NCBI RefSeq assembly: GCF_000355675.1
Contig: NC_020888.1
Span: 3,145,501 to 3,209,500 of the forward strand
Direction: 5' to 3'
Length of the DNA: 64,000 nucleotides
Source of the DNA: Thalassolituus oleivorans MIL-1
Lineage (GTDB): Bacteria; Pseudomonadota; Gammaproteobacteria; Pseudomonadales; Oceanobacteraceae
Made by a program: the position numbers and the translations under genes. This document shows positions 37,597-47,323 of the stretch, piece after piece. Numbering within the stretch: position 1 is the stretch's first letter; each line of letters begins with the position of its first letter. The notes beneath the pieces were generated by a model. It worked only from the letters and a program-made list of their open reading frames with translations, made no database searches and had not been told where the DNA came from.

Positions 37597-39483
37597 TTAG
37601 CGTCCCCTTAAAAATAACTTATCAAGTTCTGGCATGGTCATTTGCGTCCACGTTGGTCGACCATGATTACACTGACCACTACGCTCCGTCGCTTCCATAT
37701 CGCGCAATAAGCCATTCATCTCAGGTATGGTTAAACGGCGATTAGCGCGTACGGAGCCATGACACGCCATAGTGCCGAGCAATTCATTGCGATGAGCTAG
37801 AAAGCGATCCGAGCTGCCGTGTTCAATTAAATCGCCCAACATATCAGTAATCAGTTGAGGCACTTCCGCTTGTTGCAACAACACGGGAATTTGGCGCACT
37901 AATAAACTTTCTGGGCCAACTCGGGCTAGCTCAACTCCTAACGACCTAAATTCTTCGGCAAACTGCTCAGCGGTATCCGCTTCGCGTTCGCTCACGCTTA
38001 AATTTACCGGCACCAATAATGGCTGACTTTGTACGCCTTGCTGATCGACAGCAATTTTTAACCGCTCATAGGTAATGCGCTCGTGGGCTGCGTGCATATC
38101 CACCACCACTAAACCGCCTGCGTTTTGCGCCAAAATATAAATGCCGTGCAGCTGCGCAATTGCAAAGCCAAGTGGCGGCATATCGGCACTGGGGGATTCT
38201 GGCAAGGCAGTACGATTCATCGCGCCGTAAACATTCATCTGCTCAGCTATATCAGCACGAGATAGATCGGCGCGCGCAGGCGCTTGGTTGGCGAAGTTGC
38301 TTGGTGCAGACGACCACGGCGGCGTTGTTACGGTGCTTAGCCCTGCTTGTTGATTCGGCTGCCAATCAAGCCGTGTTTGTTCGCTGAATTCACCCGCCGC
38401 GGCACCGCTTACAGGCATAACACTAGAGGTTAAGCCACCCGCTAATTCACTCGGCGATGAACCATTCGGTTGATTATCTGGGCGCACATCACCTAAGGCT
38501 TTATGCAAAGTACGGAAGAGGAAATCATGTACTAAGCGACCATCACGAAAACGCACTTCGTGCTTGGTTGGGTGTACGTTAACGTCCACCAGCTTAGGAT
38601 CGAGCGATAAATACAACACAAACGCGGGATGACGACCGTGATACAGCACATCCCGATAGGCTTGTTTAATGGCATGCACAACCAATTTATCGCGAACCAC
38701 ACGACCATTCACGAAAAAATACTGCATGTCGCCTTGTGAACGTGAAAAGGTCGGCAGACCAACCCAGCCTTGTAGTGCTAAGCCCGCCGCTTCGGCATCG
38801 ATATGCACTGAGCTATCAATAAATTGTGGACTTAATAACGCAGCAACACGCTTTTCGCGATCAATTGGCCGCGCGGCAGGACGCAATGAGTGGATCGTGC
38901 GTTGGTTGTGGCGCAGGCTAAAAGCAACATCGTAACGGCTTAATGCGAGTCGTTTTACGTATTCCTCAAGATGCGAAAATTCGGTTTTTTCCGTGCGTAA
39001 AAATTTACGCCGCGCGGGAGTGTTAAAAAATAAGTCGCGTACTTCCACCGTGGTGCCAACGGGATGGGCTGCTGGGCTAACATTGGCAACCATGTCTCGC
39101 CCCTCAGCACTCACTTGCCACGCGGTATCAGCCGATTGCTCGTGCGAGGTTAACGTTAAACGAGTAACCGAGCTGATACTGGCTAGCGCCTCGCCGCGAA
39201 AACCTAAACTACCCACCGCTTCTAAATCATCTAACGTTGTGATTTTACTGGTGGCATGGCGACTCAAAGACAAGGCTAAATCGTCTTTATCAATACCGCA
39301 GCCATCATCACGAATGCGCAATAATTTAATACCGCCCTGCTCTGCTTCGATATCAATGTGACGCGCACCCGCATCCAGAGCATTTTCCACCAACTCTTTA
39401 ACAATGTTGGCTGGCCGCTCGACCACTTCACCTGCTGCAATTTGGTTCGCCAGCCGCGGCGAAAGTAAATGAATTCGACTCAT
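37597..39483 (-). CDS. mutL: DNA mismatch repair protein MutL
   Basis: A 628-residue GHKL ATPase. Motifs are [16 protein letters not shown] and [10 protein letters not shown] in the N-terminal domain. A low-complexity linker (about 340-440) joins the C-terminal dimerisation domain. No endonuclease D-Q-H-A-x2-E-R motif is seen; M-H-A-A-H-E-R is at that place with Met-His for Asp-Gln, so this looks like the E. coli type that relies on MutH or another nuclease. Confidence 0.97.
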   Translation of the reverse strand: MSRIHLLSPRLANQIAAGEVVERPANIVKELVENALDAGARHIDIEAEQGGIKLLRIRDDGCGIDKDDLALSLSRHATSKITTLDDLEAVGSLGFRGEALASISSVTRLTLTSHEQSADTAWQVSAEGRDMVANVSPAAHPVGTTVEVRDLFFNTPARRKFLRTEKTEFSHLEEYVKRLALSRYDVAFSLRHNQRTIHSLRPAARPIDREKRVAALLSPQFIDSSVHIDAEAAGLALQGWVGLPTFSRSQGDMQYFFVNGRVVRDKLVVHAIKQAYRDVLYHGRHPAFVLYLSLDPKLVDVNVHPTKHEVRFRDGRLVHDFLFRTLHKALGDVRPDNQPNGSSPSELAGGLTSSVMPVSGAAAGEFSEQTRLDWQPNQQAGLSTVTTPPWSSAPSNFANQAPARADLSRADIAEQMNVYGAMNRTALPESPSADMPPLGFAIAQLHGIYILAQNAGGLVVVDMHAAHERITYERLKIAVDQQGVQSQPLLVPVNLSVSEREADTAEQFAEEFRSLGVELARVGPESLLVRQIPVLLQQAEVPQLITDMLGDLIEHGSSDRFLAHRNELLGTMACHGSVRANRRLTIPEMNGLLRDMEATERSGQCNHGRPTWTQMTMPELDKLFLRGR

Positions 39484-39535
39484 AGTCAGTCTTAGGTGTC
39501 CTGTTGGCGTCGGTGAACAGGGCTAAAATGCGCGT

Positions 39536-40846
39536 TCACGAACTGGGAATTTTAATGCGTTGACCGATTTTCAGCTGATCACTGCTGAGGCCGTTAAGCT
39601 GACGTAATTCTTGAATATCCATACCGCTACGGGAGGCCAATTCCGACAGCGTATCACCCGGGCGAATGGTGTACGACACGAACTGACTGGCTGCATTGCG
39701 TTTCGCCGCCAGCAAAGTACCTGTTGGGGGATAGGTTTCAAAATACTGTTTAATTCCAGTGAAAATTGCTTTAGCCATACGCTTTTGGAAATTACGATCG
39801 GCGAGTTTTTTCGCCTCACCAGGATTCGAAATAAACCCCGTCTCAACTAGAAGTGCAGGAATATCAGGCGCTTTAAGCACCACAAAGGCCGCTTCTTCTA
39901 CGCCCGGCTTATGCAGTTTGGTAATAGCCCCCATTTGCGACAGGATACTGCGCCCAGCTCGGGCACTCGCATCGCGCTTATGCGTCATTGATAAATCAAG
40001 CAAGGTCATGGCTAAGTGATCTTCACGACCCTCAAGGCTTAGACCACCAATTAAATCCGATTTATTTTCTTTGTCGGCTAGCCAGCGAGCTGTTTCACTC
40101 GACTCGCCACGATCCGATAAAATAAATACCGAGCTACCGCTGGCTTGAGGGATCTTAAACGCATCGGCATGAATAGAAACAAAGAAGTCGGCGTTGGCTT
40201 TGCGCGCTTTTTCAGTACGTTCTCGCAATCCAATATAATAATCACCGGTACGAACCATAAAGGGCTGAAAACCTGTTTCGTCGTTTAACAGTGCCTGTAG
40301 TTCTTTAGCAATGGACAGAACCACTTCTTTTTCTTTTGTGCGGCCATGCCCTATCGCTCCTGGGTCTTCCCCGCCGTGCCCAGCATCAATGGCAATAATG
40401 ATATTACGCTGCACCGCGTCGAGAGATTCCGCCCGCTTAATCGGCGCAACCACTTGTGCGGTTTCTTTCGGCTTTAAATCCACAACTAAACGATGATTAG
40501 GGTAGGTATCGTTGGGCGGTAATATTTGACTCGACGGCTCTAGCGCTTCATTAACGTCAATGACAATGCGCAGATCTTTACCATTACGCTTGCCTTTACG
40601 GATACTTTTTACCGCTGTCGAATGGATATCCACTTGATCAGGGTCTTTATTCATATCGGCGTCGTTAAGATCAATGACGATCCGGTAAGGATTCGGCAGA
40701 TCAAAAATCCGATACTCGGTAGGCTCTGAGAGGTCAAAAACCAAGCGTGTACTGTCTGGCGACTGCCATACCCGAATGTCTTTCACATCCGCATAGGCTG
40801 ATATCACTGTCGTACCCAATAGTATGGCAATGAGTAACGCTCTCAT
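39536..40846 (-). CDS. amiB: N-acetylmuramoyl-L-alanine amidase with AMIN and LysM domains
   Basis: A 436-residue exported enzyme. A signal peptide (M-R-A-L-L-I-A..S-A-Y-A) is followed by an AMIN domain (about 25-125), an Amidase_3 zinc domain (about 150-375) with H in I-D-A-G-H-G-G-E-D-P-G, H in S-I-H-A-D-A and E in L-V-E-T-G-F, and a C-terminal LysM (about 390-434). It cleaves peptide from glycan during daughter-cell separation. The start is ATG 40846 with GGAG upstream; the longer frame lacks a signal. It follows the E. coli order amiB-mutL-miaA-hfq. Confidence 0.94.
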   Translation of the reverse strand: MRALLIAILLGTTVISAYADVKDIRVWQSPDSTRLVFDLSEPTEYRIFDLPNPYRIVIDLNDADMNKDPDQVDIHSTAVKSIRKGKRNGKDLRIVIDVNEALEPSSQILPPNDTYPNHRLVVDLKPKETAQVVAPIKRAESLDAVQRNIIIAIDAGHGGEDPGAIGHGRTKEKEVVLSIAKELQALLNDETGFQPFMVRTGDYYIGLRERTEKARKANADFFVSIHADAFKIPQASGSSVFILSDRGESSETARWLADKENKSDLIGGLSLEGREDHLAMTLLDLSMTHKRDASARAGRSILSQMGAITKLHKPGVEEAAFVVLKAPDIPALLVETGFISNPGEAKKLADRNFQKRMAKAIFTGIKQYFETYPPTGTLLAAKRNAASQFVSYTIRPGDTLSELASRSGMDIQELRQLNGLSSDQLKIGQRIKIPSS

Positions 40847-40900
40847 GCGTTGTCGTGCTCCTGTGTCATACGCTCTCACGCAACATCTTTTGAACCATAA

Positions 40901-41389
40901 TTATTGGCTAATCGCCACACTGGCATAGTCCGCAGCCAATATGGATAGCGGCTCCAGCCACTGTTGTCCGCGCTCACTACGGGCGTGCCATTCCAACAAG
41001 CGAGAATCTCCGCCACCGGTGATTTCCAACACTAGATCAGGGGACGGCAGCACACCCATGCCTTTGTCAGCCCACTCAATGAGATTCAGTATGTCAGATC
41101 CTAGGTATTCACGAATACCCATATACTCTAATTCTTCTGGATCTCCGAGTCGGTAGAGATCGAAATGGTTCACTTGCGCATCAGCAAACTGATACTCTTC
41201 AACTAGGGTGTAAGTCGGACTTTTGACTGCACCTTGGTGACCCAGCGCTTGAATCAAGCCACGACTGAACGTCGTTTTACCAGCACCTAAAGTTCCTTCT
41301 AAAAAGACAATGCCACCTTGCTTCAAAATAGAGGCGCAGCTTGCAGCAAAGCGCAACATGCCCTCTTCACCTACGACTCGAATAGCCAT
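40901..41389 (-). CDS. tsaE: tRNA threonylcarbamoyladenosine biosynthesis protein TsaE
   Basis: A 162-residue P-loop ATPase with G-T-L-G-A-G-K-T-T, needed to make t6A37 in tRNA with TsaB, TsaC and TsaD. K-S-P-T-Y-T-L-V-E-E-Y and H-F-D-L-Y-R-L are typical. Its start shares one base with the nnr stop (TAATG). Confidence 0.96.
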   Translation of the reverse strand: MAIRVVGEEGMLRFAASCASILKQGGIVFLEGTLGAGKTTFSRGLIQALGHQGAVKSPTYTLVEEYQFADAQVNHFDLYRLGDPEELEYMGIREYLGSDILNLIEWADKGMGVLPSPDLVLEITGGGDSRLLEWHARSERGQQWLEPLSILAADYASVAISQ

Positions 41390-42909
41390 TAGTTTATCAA
41401 CTCTCGTAATATCGGCATTAAATCCGTTGCTAACAAACCGCGAACTCCGGCATCAGCAACGGCTACATCGGCTGCTGCGCTGTGACAACAAACACCTAAA
41501 CAGGCTGCATCCCAAGCATTTAACCCCTGTGCTAACAAAGCTGCAATAACTCCAGTAAGGACATCGCCCATACCACCGCAACTCATTCCCGGATTACCAT
41601 CGGTGCAAAGGGCAACGCGACCGCTAGGATCAGCAATTAATGAGCCTTGGCCTTTTAATACAACAACCGCCTGATAACGCTGAGCAAGCAGCCGCGCACT
41701 GGCAAAACGATCAGTTTGAACTTCAGTGACTGTCATGCCGAGCATGCGAGCAGCCTCACCGGGATGTGGCGTTAATACCGCAACACGTTCGCTAAATTCA
41801 CAATGCCAACCAGGGGAAGCCAATAAATTTAGTGCATCGGCATCGAGTACCACTGGCTGCTGAGCACCTAACACCTGTTGCAATAACAGCTCCGACCAAC
41901 TGGTTTGGCCGAGTCCGGGGCCGATAGCCAATATGGTCGCCCGCTGAATAGCCGGTGCAAGCTCTAAACCAGAATTTACGCCTAAGGCCATGACCTCAGG
42001 GCGGCGTGTTAATAGGGCTGGTACGTGTTCAGGTCGCGTTGCACAGCTAACTAAACCCGCTCCAATGCGCCCCGCCGCTTCGACAGCCATCATCGCAGCA
42101 CCGCCAAAACCCGACTCACCGCCAATAACTAACACATGACCAAAATGACCTTTGTGAGCATTACCGCGACGCGGTGCTAATCCTCGCATTTCGTCATGTA
42201 GACGAGCCCAACTAATTCGCTCCGCATCAGCAACAATATTCGCGTGTGCACTATCAATAACCGATAATTCGGCCAACTCAAGTGCGCCACAAACATCAGG
42301 GCCAGATGCCGTTAATAAGCCACGCTTCACCCCAATAAAGGTGATAGTAACATCGGCCTTTACCACAGGCCCGTAGACCACGCCGGAGTCGGCATTTAAA
42401 CCCGAGGGAACATCCAACGCTAACACGGGAATATCCGCAGCATTGATAGCAGCAATCGCTTGCGCAAACTCATCACGTGGTTCGCTACTTAACCCAGTAC
42501 CGAGTAAGCCATCCACCAACACATCACCACTAAGATCGCTTGCTGTGCTCAAACGCTCAATCGAAATGCCGGTTTGCACGGCCATATTTAACGCTTTTTG
42601 CGCAGCCGACGTTTGCTTAGTTAAATCCCCAAGAGTAAAAACGCGCACCCGAATACCACACTCAAATGCCAATGCCGCTAAAATAAATGCGTCACCGCCG
42701 TTGTTACCAGGGCCGGCGATAACAGTAATCTTTCTGGCATCGACCCAGTGGTGCTGCAATACCGACAAAGCCGACGTTGCCGCTTCATGCATCAAAGTAA
42801 AACCATCATCACCCTGAGCTGCTATCGTCTGGCGATCCAACTCACGGATTTGCGCCACACTGAAGAGCTGTGCGGGCAAGTGGTCTTTGGCTGAAAACGG
42901 TCGGTTCAT
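41389..42909 (-). CDS. nnr: Bifunctional NAD(P)H-hydrate epimerase / ADP-dependent dehydratase
   Basis: A 506-residue repair enzyme for hydrated NADH and NADPH. The N-terminal epimerase (YjeF_N, about 15-220) has G-P-G-N-N-G-G-D-A-F. The C-terminal dehydratase (about 235-500) resembles a ribokinase fold with N-P-G-M-S-C-G-G-M-G-D-V-L-T-G. Start ATG 42909 gives the family N-terminus; 36 upstream residues are dropped. It diverges from queG. Confidence 0.95.
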   Translation of the reverse strand: MNRPFSAKDHLPAQLFSVAQIRELDRQTIAAQGDDGFTLMHEAATSALSVLQHHWVDARKITVIAGPGNNGGDAFILAALAFECGIRVRVFTLGDLTKQTSAAQKALNMAVQTGISIERLSTASDLSGDVLVDGLLGTGLSSEPRDEFAQAIAAINAADIPVLALDVPSGLNADSGVVYGPVVKADVTITFIGVKRGLLTASGPDVCGALELAELSVIDSAHANIVADAERISWARLHDEMRGLAPRRGNAHKGHFGHVLVIGGESGFGGAAMMAVEAAGRIGAGLVSCATRPEHVPALLTRRPEVMALGVNSGLELAPAIQRATILAIGPGLGQTSWSELLLQQVLGAQQPVVLDADALNLLASPGWHCEFSERVAVLTPHPGEAARMLGMTVTEVQTDRFASARLLAQRYQAVVVLKGQGSLIADPSGRVALCTDGNPGMSCGGMGDVLTGVIAALLAQGLNAWDAACLGVCCHSAAADVAVADAGVRGLLATDLMPILRELIN

Positions 42910-43064
42910 CGCAAGGGGTCTGCCATAGTAAGTCGAGGATACTGAGACAATGAAAGTCTCAGAATGTGATACATTGAGCGAAATTATATAGGAAGCCGCC
43001 GCTAAGTCCCACGCCATAAGGAGTTAATGGCAACGACAGCTTCTTTCGACGTGAATCAAACTGC

Positions 43065-44135
43065 ATGAATCAAAGCGCCACCACATCCTTAACCGCCGAA
43101 CAGTTAACGCGTTTACGTGACGATATTCGCCAATGGGCAACTGAACTCGGCTTTCAGCAAGCTGGGATTGCAGGAGTGGCCTTAGGTGAGCATGAAGATT
43201 TGCTACAAGAGTGGCTTGAAAACGGCTACCACGGCGAGATGGACTACATGGCCAGCCACGGGAATATGCGTTCCCGCCCAGCCGAGCTATTACCCGGAAC
43301 ACTGAGTGTCATCAGCGTGCGCATGGATTATCTGCCCCCCGACGGCAACATGCGCGAGCAACTCGGCGATCCAAATAAAGCTTACGTTTCCCGTTACGCC
43401 CTAGGGCGCGACTATCACAAACTGATTCGCAAACGCTTAACAGAGCTAGGCAAACGTATAGAACAAGCAGCCGGTCAAATGGGTTTTAGAGCCTTCGTCG
43501 ATAGCGCTCCGGTTCTCGAACGGGCGTTAGCAGAACAAGCTGGACTAGGCTGGATCGGCAAAAATACTATGCTGATTAACCGCAAAGCTGGATCCTATTT
43601 CTTTTTAGGTGAAATCCTCACCGACCTGCCGTTACCGGCAGATAATAATCCAGAATCGGACCACTGCGGACGCTGCACTTCCTGCTTAGATATTTGCCCA
43701 ACCCAAGCCTTTGTTGGGCCACACGTGCTCGATGCGCGACGCTGCATCTCCTACCTTACTATTGAGCTCAATGGTCCGATTCCCGAAGACCTAAGATCCG
43801 GTATGGGCAACCGCATCTTCGGCTGCGACGACTGCCAAATAGGCTGCCCGTGGAACCGCTTTAGCAAAGCCACCAGCGAAACCGACTTCACTCCCCGCCA
43901 CCAACTCGACAAAGCCACTTTGCTGGAACTATGGGCATGGGATGAAGCTGAATTTTTAAGCAAAACAGAAGGCATGCCGATACGCCGTACCGGTTATGAA
44001 AACTGGCGGCGTAACATCGCCGTGGCCTTGGGGAATGCGCCAAAGAGTATTGAGATTGAACAAGCCTTACGGGCTAGGCTGGGGGAATCGGCGTTGGTGG
44101 ATGAGCATATTGAATGGGCGTTGAGGCAGTCTTAG
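43065..44135 (+). CDS. queG: Epoxyqueuosine reductase
   Basis: A 356-residue cobalamin and iron-sulfur enzyme that reduces epoxyqueuosine to queuosine in tRNA. Two [4Fe-4S] sites are seen: C-G-R-C-T-S-C-L-D-I-C-P and F-G-C-D-D-C-Q-I-G-C-P-W-N. R-Y-A-L-G-R-D-Y-H-K belongs to the B12 domain. The product is the base acted on by GluQ, also encoded here. Confidence 0.97.
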   Translation: MNQSATTSLTAEQLTRLRDDIRQWATELGFQQAGIAGVALGEHEDLLQEWLENGYHGEMDYMASHGNMRSRPAELLPGTLSVISVRMDYLPPDGNMREQLGDPNKAYVSRYALGRDYHKLIRKRLTELGKRIEQAAGQMGFRAFVDSAPVLERALAEQAGLGWIGKNTMLINRKAGSYFFLGEILTDLPLPADNNPESDHCGRCTSCLDICPTQAFVGPHVLDARRCISYLTIELNGPIPEDLRSGMGNRIFGCDDCQIGCPWNRFSKATSETDFTPRHQLDKATLLELWAWDEAEFLSKTEGMPIRRTGYENWRRNIAVALGNAPKSIEIEQALRARLGESALVDEHIEWALRQS

Positions 44136-44200
44136 GTTTATGCGGCTGACGCCGCCTAAGGATATCCGCAACGCCTTATTCAAACGAAACGTATGTTTTT

Positions 44201-44300
44201 TGTAGGAGTTACTCAGGGAGCGCCAGCGAGCAGTAACGAATACGGGGTTAAGCCACTATCGGGAGTACGAACAAAAAGCGTTCGTTGACTCCCTCCTACA
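44201..44300. repeat. REP/BIME-like element 3
   Basis: Starts TGTAGGAG and ends CTCCTACA, 100 bases apart. Its right part is the reverse complement of the left part of elements 1 and 2 (CGAACAAAAAGCGTTCGTTGAC), so the same family occurs at least three times in 64 kb. Confidence 0.78.
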
Positions 44301-44372
44301 AACACAAAGCAATTCGAATCCAGTGTTCTGAAGCATATCGTCTCGTGCCTCTGGGCCTGCCGCAATGAATGA

Positions 44373-44458
44373 ATACGGTTAGGCCGCACGGGCATGGATG
44401 CCCGAGCAGCGCAGTTTGAGCCATGGATGGCGAATCTGCGCGTGGCCGTAAACCGTAT
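44373..44458. repeat. Branched palindromic element between queG and orn
   Basis: An 86-base structure of nested inverted repeats: outer ATACGGTT/AACCGTAT, then hairpin CGGGCAT-GG-ATGCCCG (44389-44404), then GCGCAG/CTGCGC (44409-44414 with 44436-44441) enclosing GCCAT-GG-ATGGC (44420-44431). It could fold as a cruciform in DNA or a branched RNA. Together with element 3 and the orn terminator it fills the 417-base gap. Confidence 0.65.
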
Positions 44459-44489
44459 GAGTAAATAAGGATCTCAGGCCAGAAAGCAC

Positions 44490-44518
44490 AAAAAAAGGGG
44501 GCTCCGGGGGAAGCCCCC
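44490..44518 (-). terminator. Intrinsic terminator after orn
   Basis: GGGGGCT (44497-44503) and AGCCCCC (44512-44518) with seven A before the left arm, which read as T on the minus strand. It follows orn by 34 bases. Confidence 0.88.
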
Positions 44519-44552
44519 GGGAAAAGAACCCGCGCCAGCAGCAACTAAAAAG

Positions 44553-45095
44553 CTACACCGCCAAAAAATGCTGACGATAATGCTGCATTTCAGCAATCGA
44601 CTCGCGGATATCATCCAACGCTTGATGCGTACCTTTTTTCTCAAACGACGATACCACTGATGGCTTCCAGCGTTTCGCCAGCTCTTTCAGGGTGCTGACA
44701 TCAACATTGCGATAGTGCATGAATGCTTCTAGCTCGGGCATGTATTTCACTAAGAAGCGACGATCTTGATGAATGCTATTGCCGCACAATGGCGAGGCAC
44801 CAGCTTTTACGTGTTCGCGTAAAAATTCTAACGTGGCCAATTCAGCAGCGCGGGCATTGGTTTTGCTCTCGCGCACGCGCTGGGTTAGCCCTGAGTTACC
44901 GTGGGTGCGGGTGTTCCATTCATCCATGCCATCTAGCAGAATGTCCGGCTGATGAACCGCAAATACTGGGCCTTCAGCGATGATGTTGAGATCGCCATCG
45001 GTGACTATGGTAGCAATTTCGATAATGACGTCACGCTCTGGCTCGAGGCCGGTCATTTCTAGATCCATCCACACTAGGTTATCGCTTTGGCTCAT
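44553..45095 (-). CDS. orn: Oligoribonuclease
   Basis: A 180-residue DEDDh exonuclease that degrades short RNAs and pGpG. The acidic residues are in W-M-D-L-E-M-T-G-L, then G-N-S-I-H-Q-D-R and [10 protein letters not shown]. By clearing pGpG it ends c-di-GMP turnover, which links it to the PilZ/FimX genes at 58-62 kb. It diverges from rsgA. Confidence 0.97.
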   Translation of the reverse strand: MSQSDNLVWMDLEMTGLEPERDVIIEIATIVTDGDLNIIAEGPVFAVHQPDILLDGMDEWNTRTHGNSGLTQRVRESKTNARAAELATLEFLREHVKAGASPLCGNSIHQDRRFLVKYMPELEAFMHYRNVDVSTLKELAKRWKPSVVSSFEKKGTHQALDDIRESIAEMQHYRQHFLAV

Positions 45096-45194
45096 AACGG
45101 TTACTCATTGGGAAATATGAGCAGTCTAGCAACTTGTGTAATGCACGGCCAACGCGGACAATGGCAAACGTCTTAAATCCGGTAACGCATTCGC

Positions 45195-46223
45195 ATGTCA
45201 AAACGCAAACTGAATAAGCGCCAAGCTTGGCGGGTCGAGAAAATTCAGCAAGAAAAAGCCAAACGCGCCACACAAAAAGAAGATGTCATTGCTGAGCAAT
45301 TGACTGCCGGAGAATTGGGCGACGAATCCGAAGGCCAAGTGATGGCGCACTTTGGTAGCCAAGTCGAGGTCGAGGATAAGCAATCTCAAGACCGTTACCG
45401 CTGTTTTTTACGTGCCAACCTAGGTTCGTTAGTTACAGGAGACCGCGTGGTCTTCCGCCCTGGCGCTGATAACCAAGGGGTTAAAACAGGAGTGGTAGAG
45501 ATGGTAATGCCACGCACATCTGAGTTATCACGCCCAAACCCCTACAACGAAATCAAACCCGTTGCTGCCAATATCGACTTTATTGTGCTGGTGGTTGCGC
45601 CCGAGCCAGAAGCTCATGCCAATTTGATCGACCGTTATTTGGTGGCTGCTGAGAACTGCGAAATCGAACCCATCATTCTGTTCAATAAAATCGATTTACT
45701 CACCGAAGAAACCCGCCCACGCTACGCCGCCCTGCTCGCGAGTTATGAAAAACTGGGCTATCGCACACTGCGGGTGTGTAGTCACGATGACAGCAGTCTA
45801 GGCGAACTTAAAGAATTCTTAAACGGGCGCATTAGTGTGTTCGTTGGTCAATCGGGTGTTGGTAAATCGTCGCTAATCGGAACCTTGCTACCCGGCGAAG
45901 AACTGCGCGTTGGTGCGCTGTCAGAAAATACTCGTAAAGGTAAACATACAACGACAACTGCGCGCTTGTATCACTTCCCTGCAGGAGGCGATTTAATCGA
46001 CTCGCCGGGGATTCGTGAATTTGGTTTATGGCATATGTCACCTGAAGAAGTGCTTTATGGTTTCAGAGAGATTCGCCCGGAAGCAGGTTATTGCAAATTC
46101 CGTGATTGCAAACACGAAAAAGAACCGGGTTGCGCTATGCTCGGAGCGTTAAAAGCTGGGCGAATTAGCGAAGCTCGCTTCCAAAGCTACCGCCGTATTT
46201 TGCAAACGCTCACTGAGCTTTAA
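45195..46223 (+). CDS. rsgA: Ribosome small-subunit-dependent GTPase RsgA
   Basis: A 342-residue circularly permuted GTPase that checks late 30S assembly. Order of motifs is permuted: N-K-I-D (G4) precedes G-Q-S-G-V-G-K-S-S-L (G1) and D-S-P-G (G3). A zinc site C-K-F-R-D-C-K-H-E-K-E-P-G-C ends the domain. The N-terminus is basic (KRKLNKRQ). A bidirectional terminator separates it from convergent motB. Confidence 0.97.
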   Translation: MSKRKLNKRQAWRVEKIQQEKAKRATQKEDVIAEQLTAGELGDESEGQVMAHFGSQVEVEDKQSQDRYRCFLRANLGSLVTGDRVVFRPGADNQGVKTGVVEMVMPRTSELSRPNPYNEIKPVAANIDFIVLVVAPEPEAHANLIDRYLVAAENCEIEPIILFNKIDLLTEETRPRYAALLASYEKLGYRTLRVCSHDDSSLGELKEFLNGRISVFVGQSGVGKSSLIGTLLPGEELRVGALSENTRKGKHTTTTARLYHFPAGGDLIDSPGIREFGLWHMSPEEVLYGFREIRPEAGYCKFRDCKHEKEPGCAMLGALKAGRISEARFQSYRRILQTLTEL

Positions 46224-46245
46224 ACAAGCGCGAGAAATATCGCCA

Positions 46246-46273
46246 ACAAAAAAAGGGAGCTTAGCTCCCTTTT
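46246..46273. terminator. Bidirectional terminator between rsgA and motB
   Basis: AAAAGGGAGC-TTA-GCTCCCTTTT, perfect over 10 bp with A/T tracts on both sides. Confidence 0.92.
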
Positions 46274-46297
46274 CATATTACTTTTCCGCTGTTTCAC

Positions 46298-47323
46298 TCA
46301 CCAAAACACCTCACCTTTATTCGGTGGATTATCATAGCTGTTGTCTACTCGCTCACGCTCTTGTTGTAATCTTTCTATCAAACTGCCGGTTTTATTTAAT
46401 ACGGGCTTACGTGCGTCGGATGGTGGCGGTGGCGCATCGTTAATAAATTCGACATCAGCTTTTGTCCCTGAGCGCTCAAGCACGTTGTGCTCAGATGTGC
46501 GGTTCAACATCACAATGGCAATACGACGATTCACAGAGGCCGATGGATCATCCGGAATCAGTGGTGCGGTATCGCCCATACCAATCACTTGAGCAATTTG
46601 TTCTTTTGGCACACCGGCTTCCATCAGCGCTCGTCGTGCAGCATCGGCACGTAAAGAGGATAGCGCCCAGTTCAAGTCCTCCTCATCACGCTGCCCTCCT
46701 AAGCGCGATGAATCCGTGTGGCCGGTAATGGATAAACGGTGATCTAAGGTGGCCAGCATCGGCGCCATTTCCCAGAGAATATCTTCGGAATAATATTTTA
46801 GGTGTGCACTTCCAGGATCAAACATAGGACGATTGGTTTGATCGACAATTTGTAGACGTAGACCTTCGGTAGTGATGTCCAACAATAATTGATTTTTAAA
46901 TGGACTCAGCGTCGGGCTAGCATCAATACGTTGTTCAATCTGTGCTTTTAATTCTTCTAAGCGTTTTTGTTCAATCGCATCGGCGAGACTTTCGATCTCA
47001 TCAGCTTGCAGTATCTTTTCGGGATCAATGGATTCAGAGGTAGCAATATTATCGGCTTGAGAAGGTGAGCCACCGAGATCAATAACGTATTTTGATGGAA
47101 CTTTCTTCCCTTCCTCAAACGCCAATGGATCTTGGAAATAACCTGAAATTGACGCCAATTGTTGTTCGTTTGAAGAGTTAATCACCCACAACACTAAAAA
47201 CAGCGCCATCATTGCCAAGGCAAAGTCAGCCATGGCAACTTTCCAAGCACCGCCGTGATCCTCGTGCTTACCTTTTTTATAACGGCGAACGATTATATTT
47301 TGATGGGGGCTAAGATTTTCCAT
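46298..47323 (-). CDS. motB: Flagellar stator protein MotB
   Basis: A 341-residue stator subunit. A single membrane helix (about 30-50) carries the proton-binding D33 in V-A-M-A-D-F-A-L-A-M-M-A. The plug and the OmpA-like peptidoglycan domain (about 160-290, I-T-G-H-T-D-S-S and N-R-R-I-A-I) follow. The tail is proline- and charge-rich. Start shares one base with the motA stop (TAATG). Confidence 0.96.
   Translation of the reverse strand: MENLSPHQNIIVRRYKKGKHEDHGGAWKVAMADFALAMMALFLVLWVINSSNEQQLASISGYFQDPLAFEEGKKVPSKYVIDLGGSPSQADNIATSESIDPEKILQADEIESLADAIEQKRLEELKAQIEQRIDASPTLSPFKNQLLLDITTEGLRLQIVDQTNRPMFDPGSAHLKYYSEDILWEMAPMLATLDHRLSITGHTDSSRLGGQRDEEDLNWALSSLRADAARRALMEAGVPKEQIAQVIGMGDTAPLIPDDPSASVNRRIAIVMLNRTSEHNVLERSGTKADVEFINDAPPPPSDARKPVLNKTGSLIERLQQERERVDNSYDNPPNKGEVFW

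Noticed and set aside
38160-39361. Plus-strand frames opposite mutL
   Set aside because: These are shadows of the mutL reading frame with no start signals.
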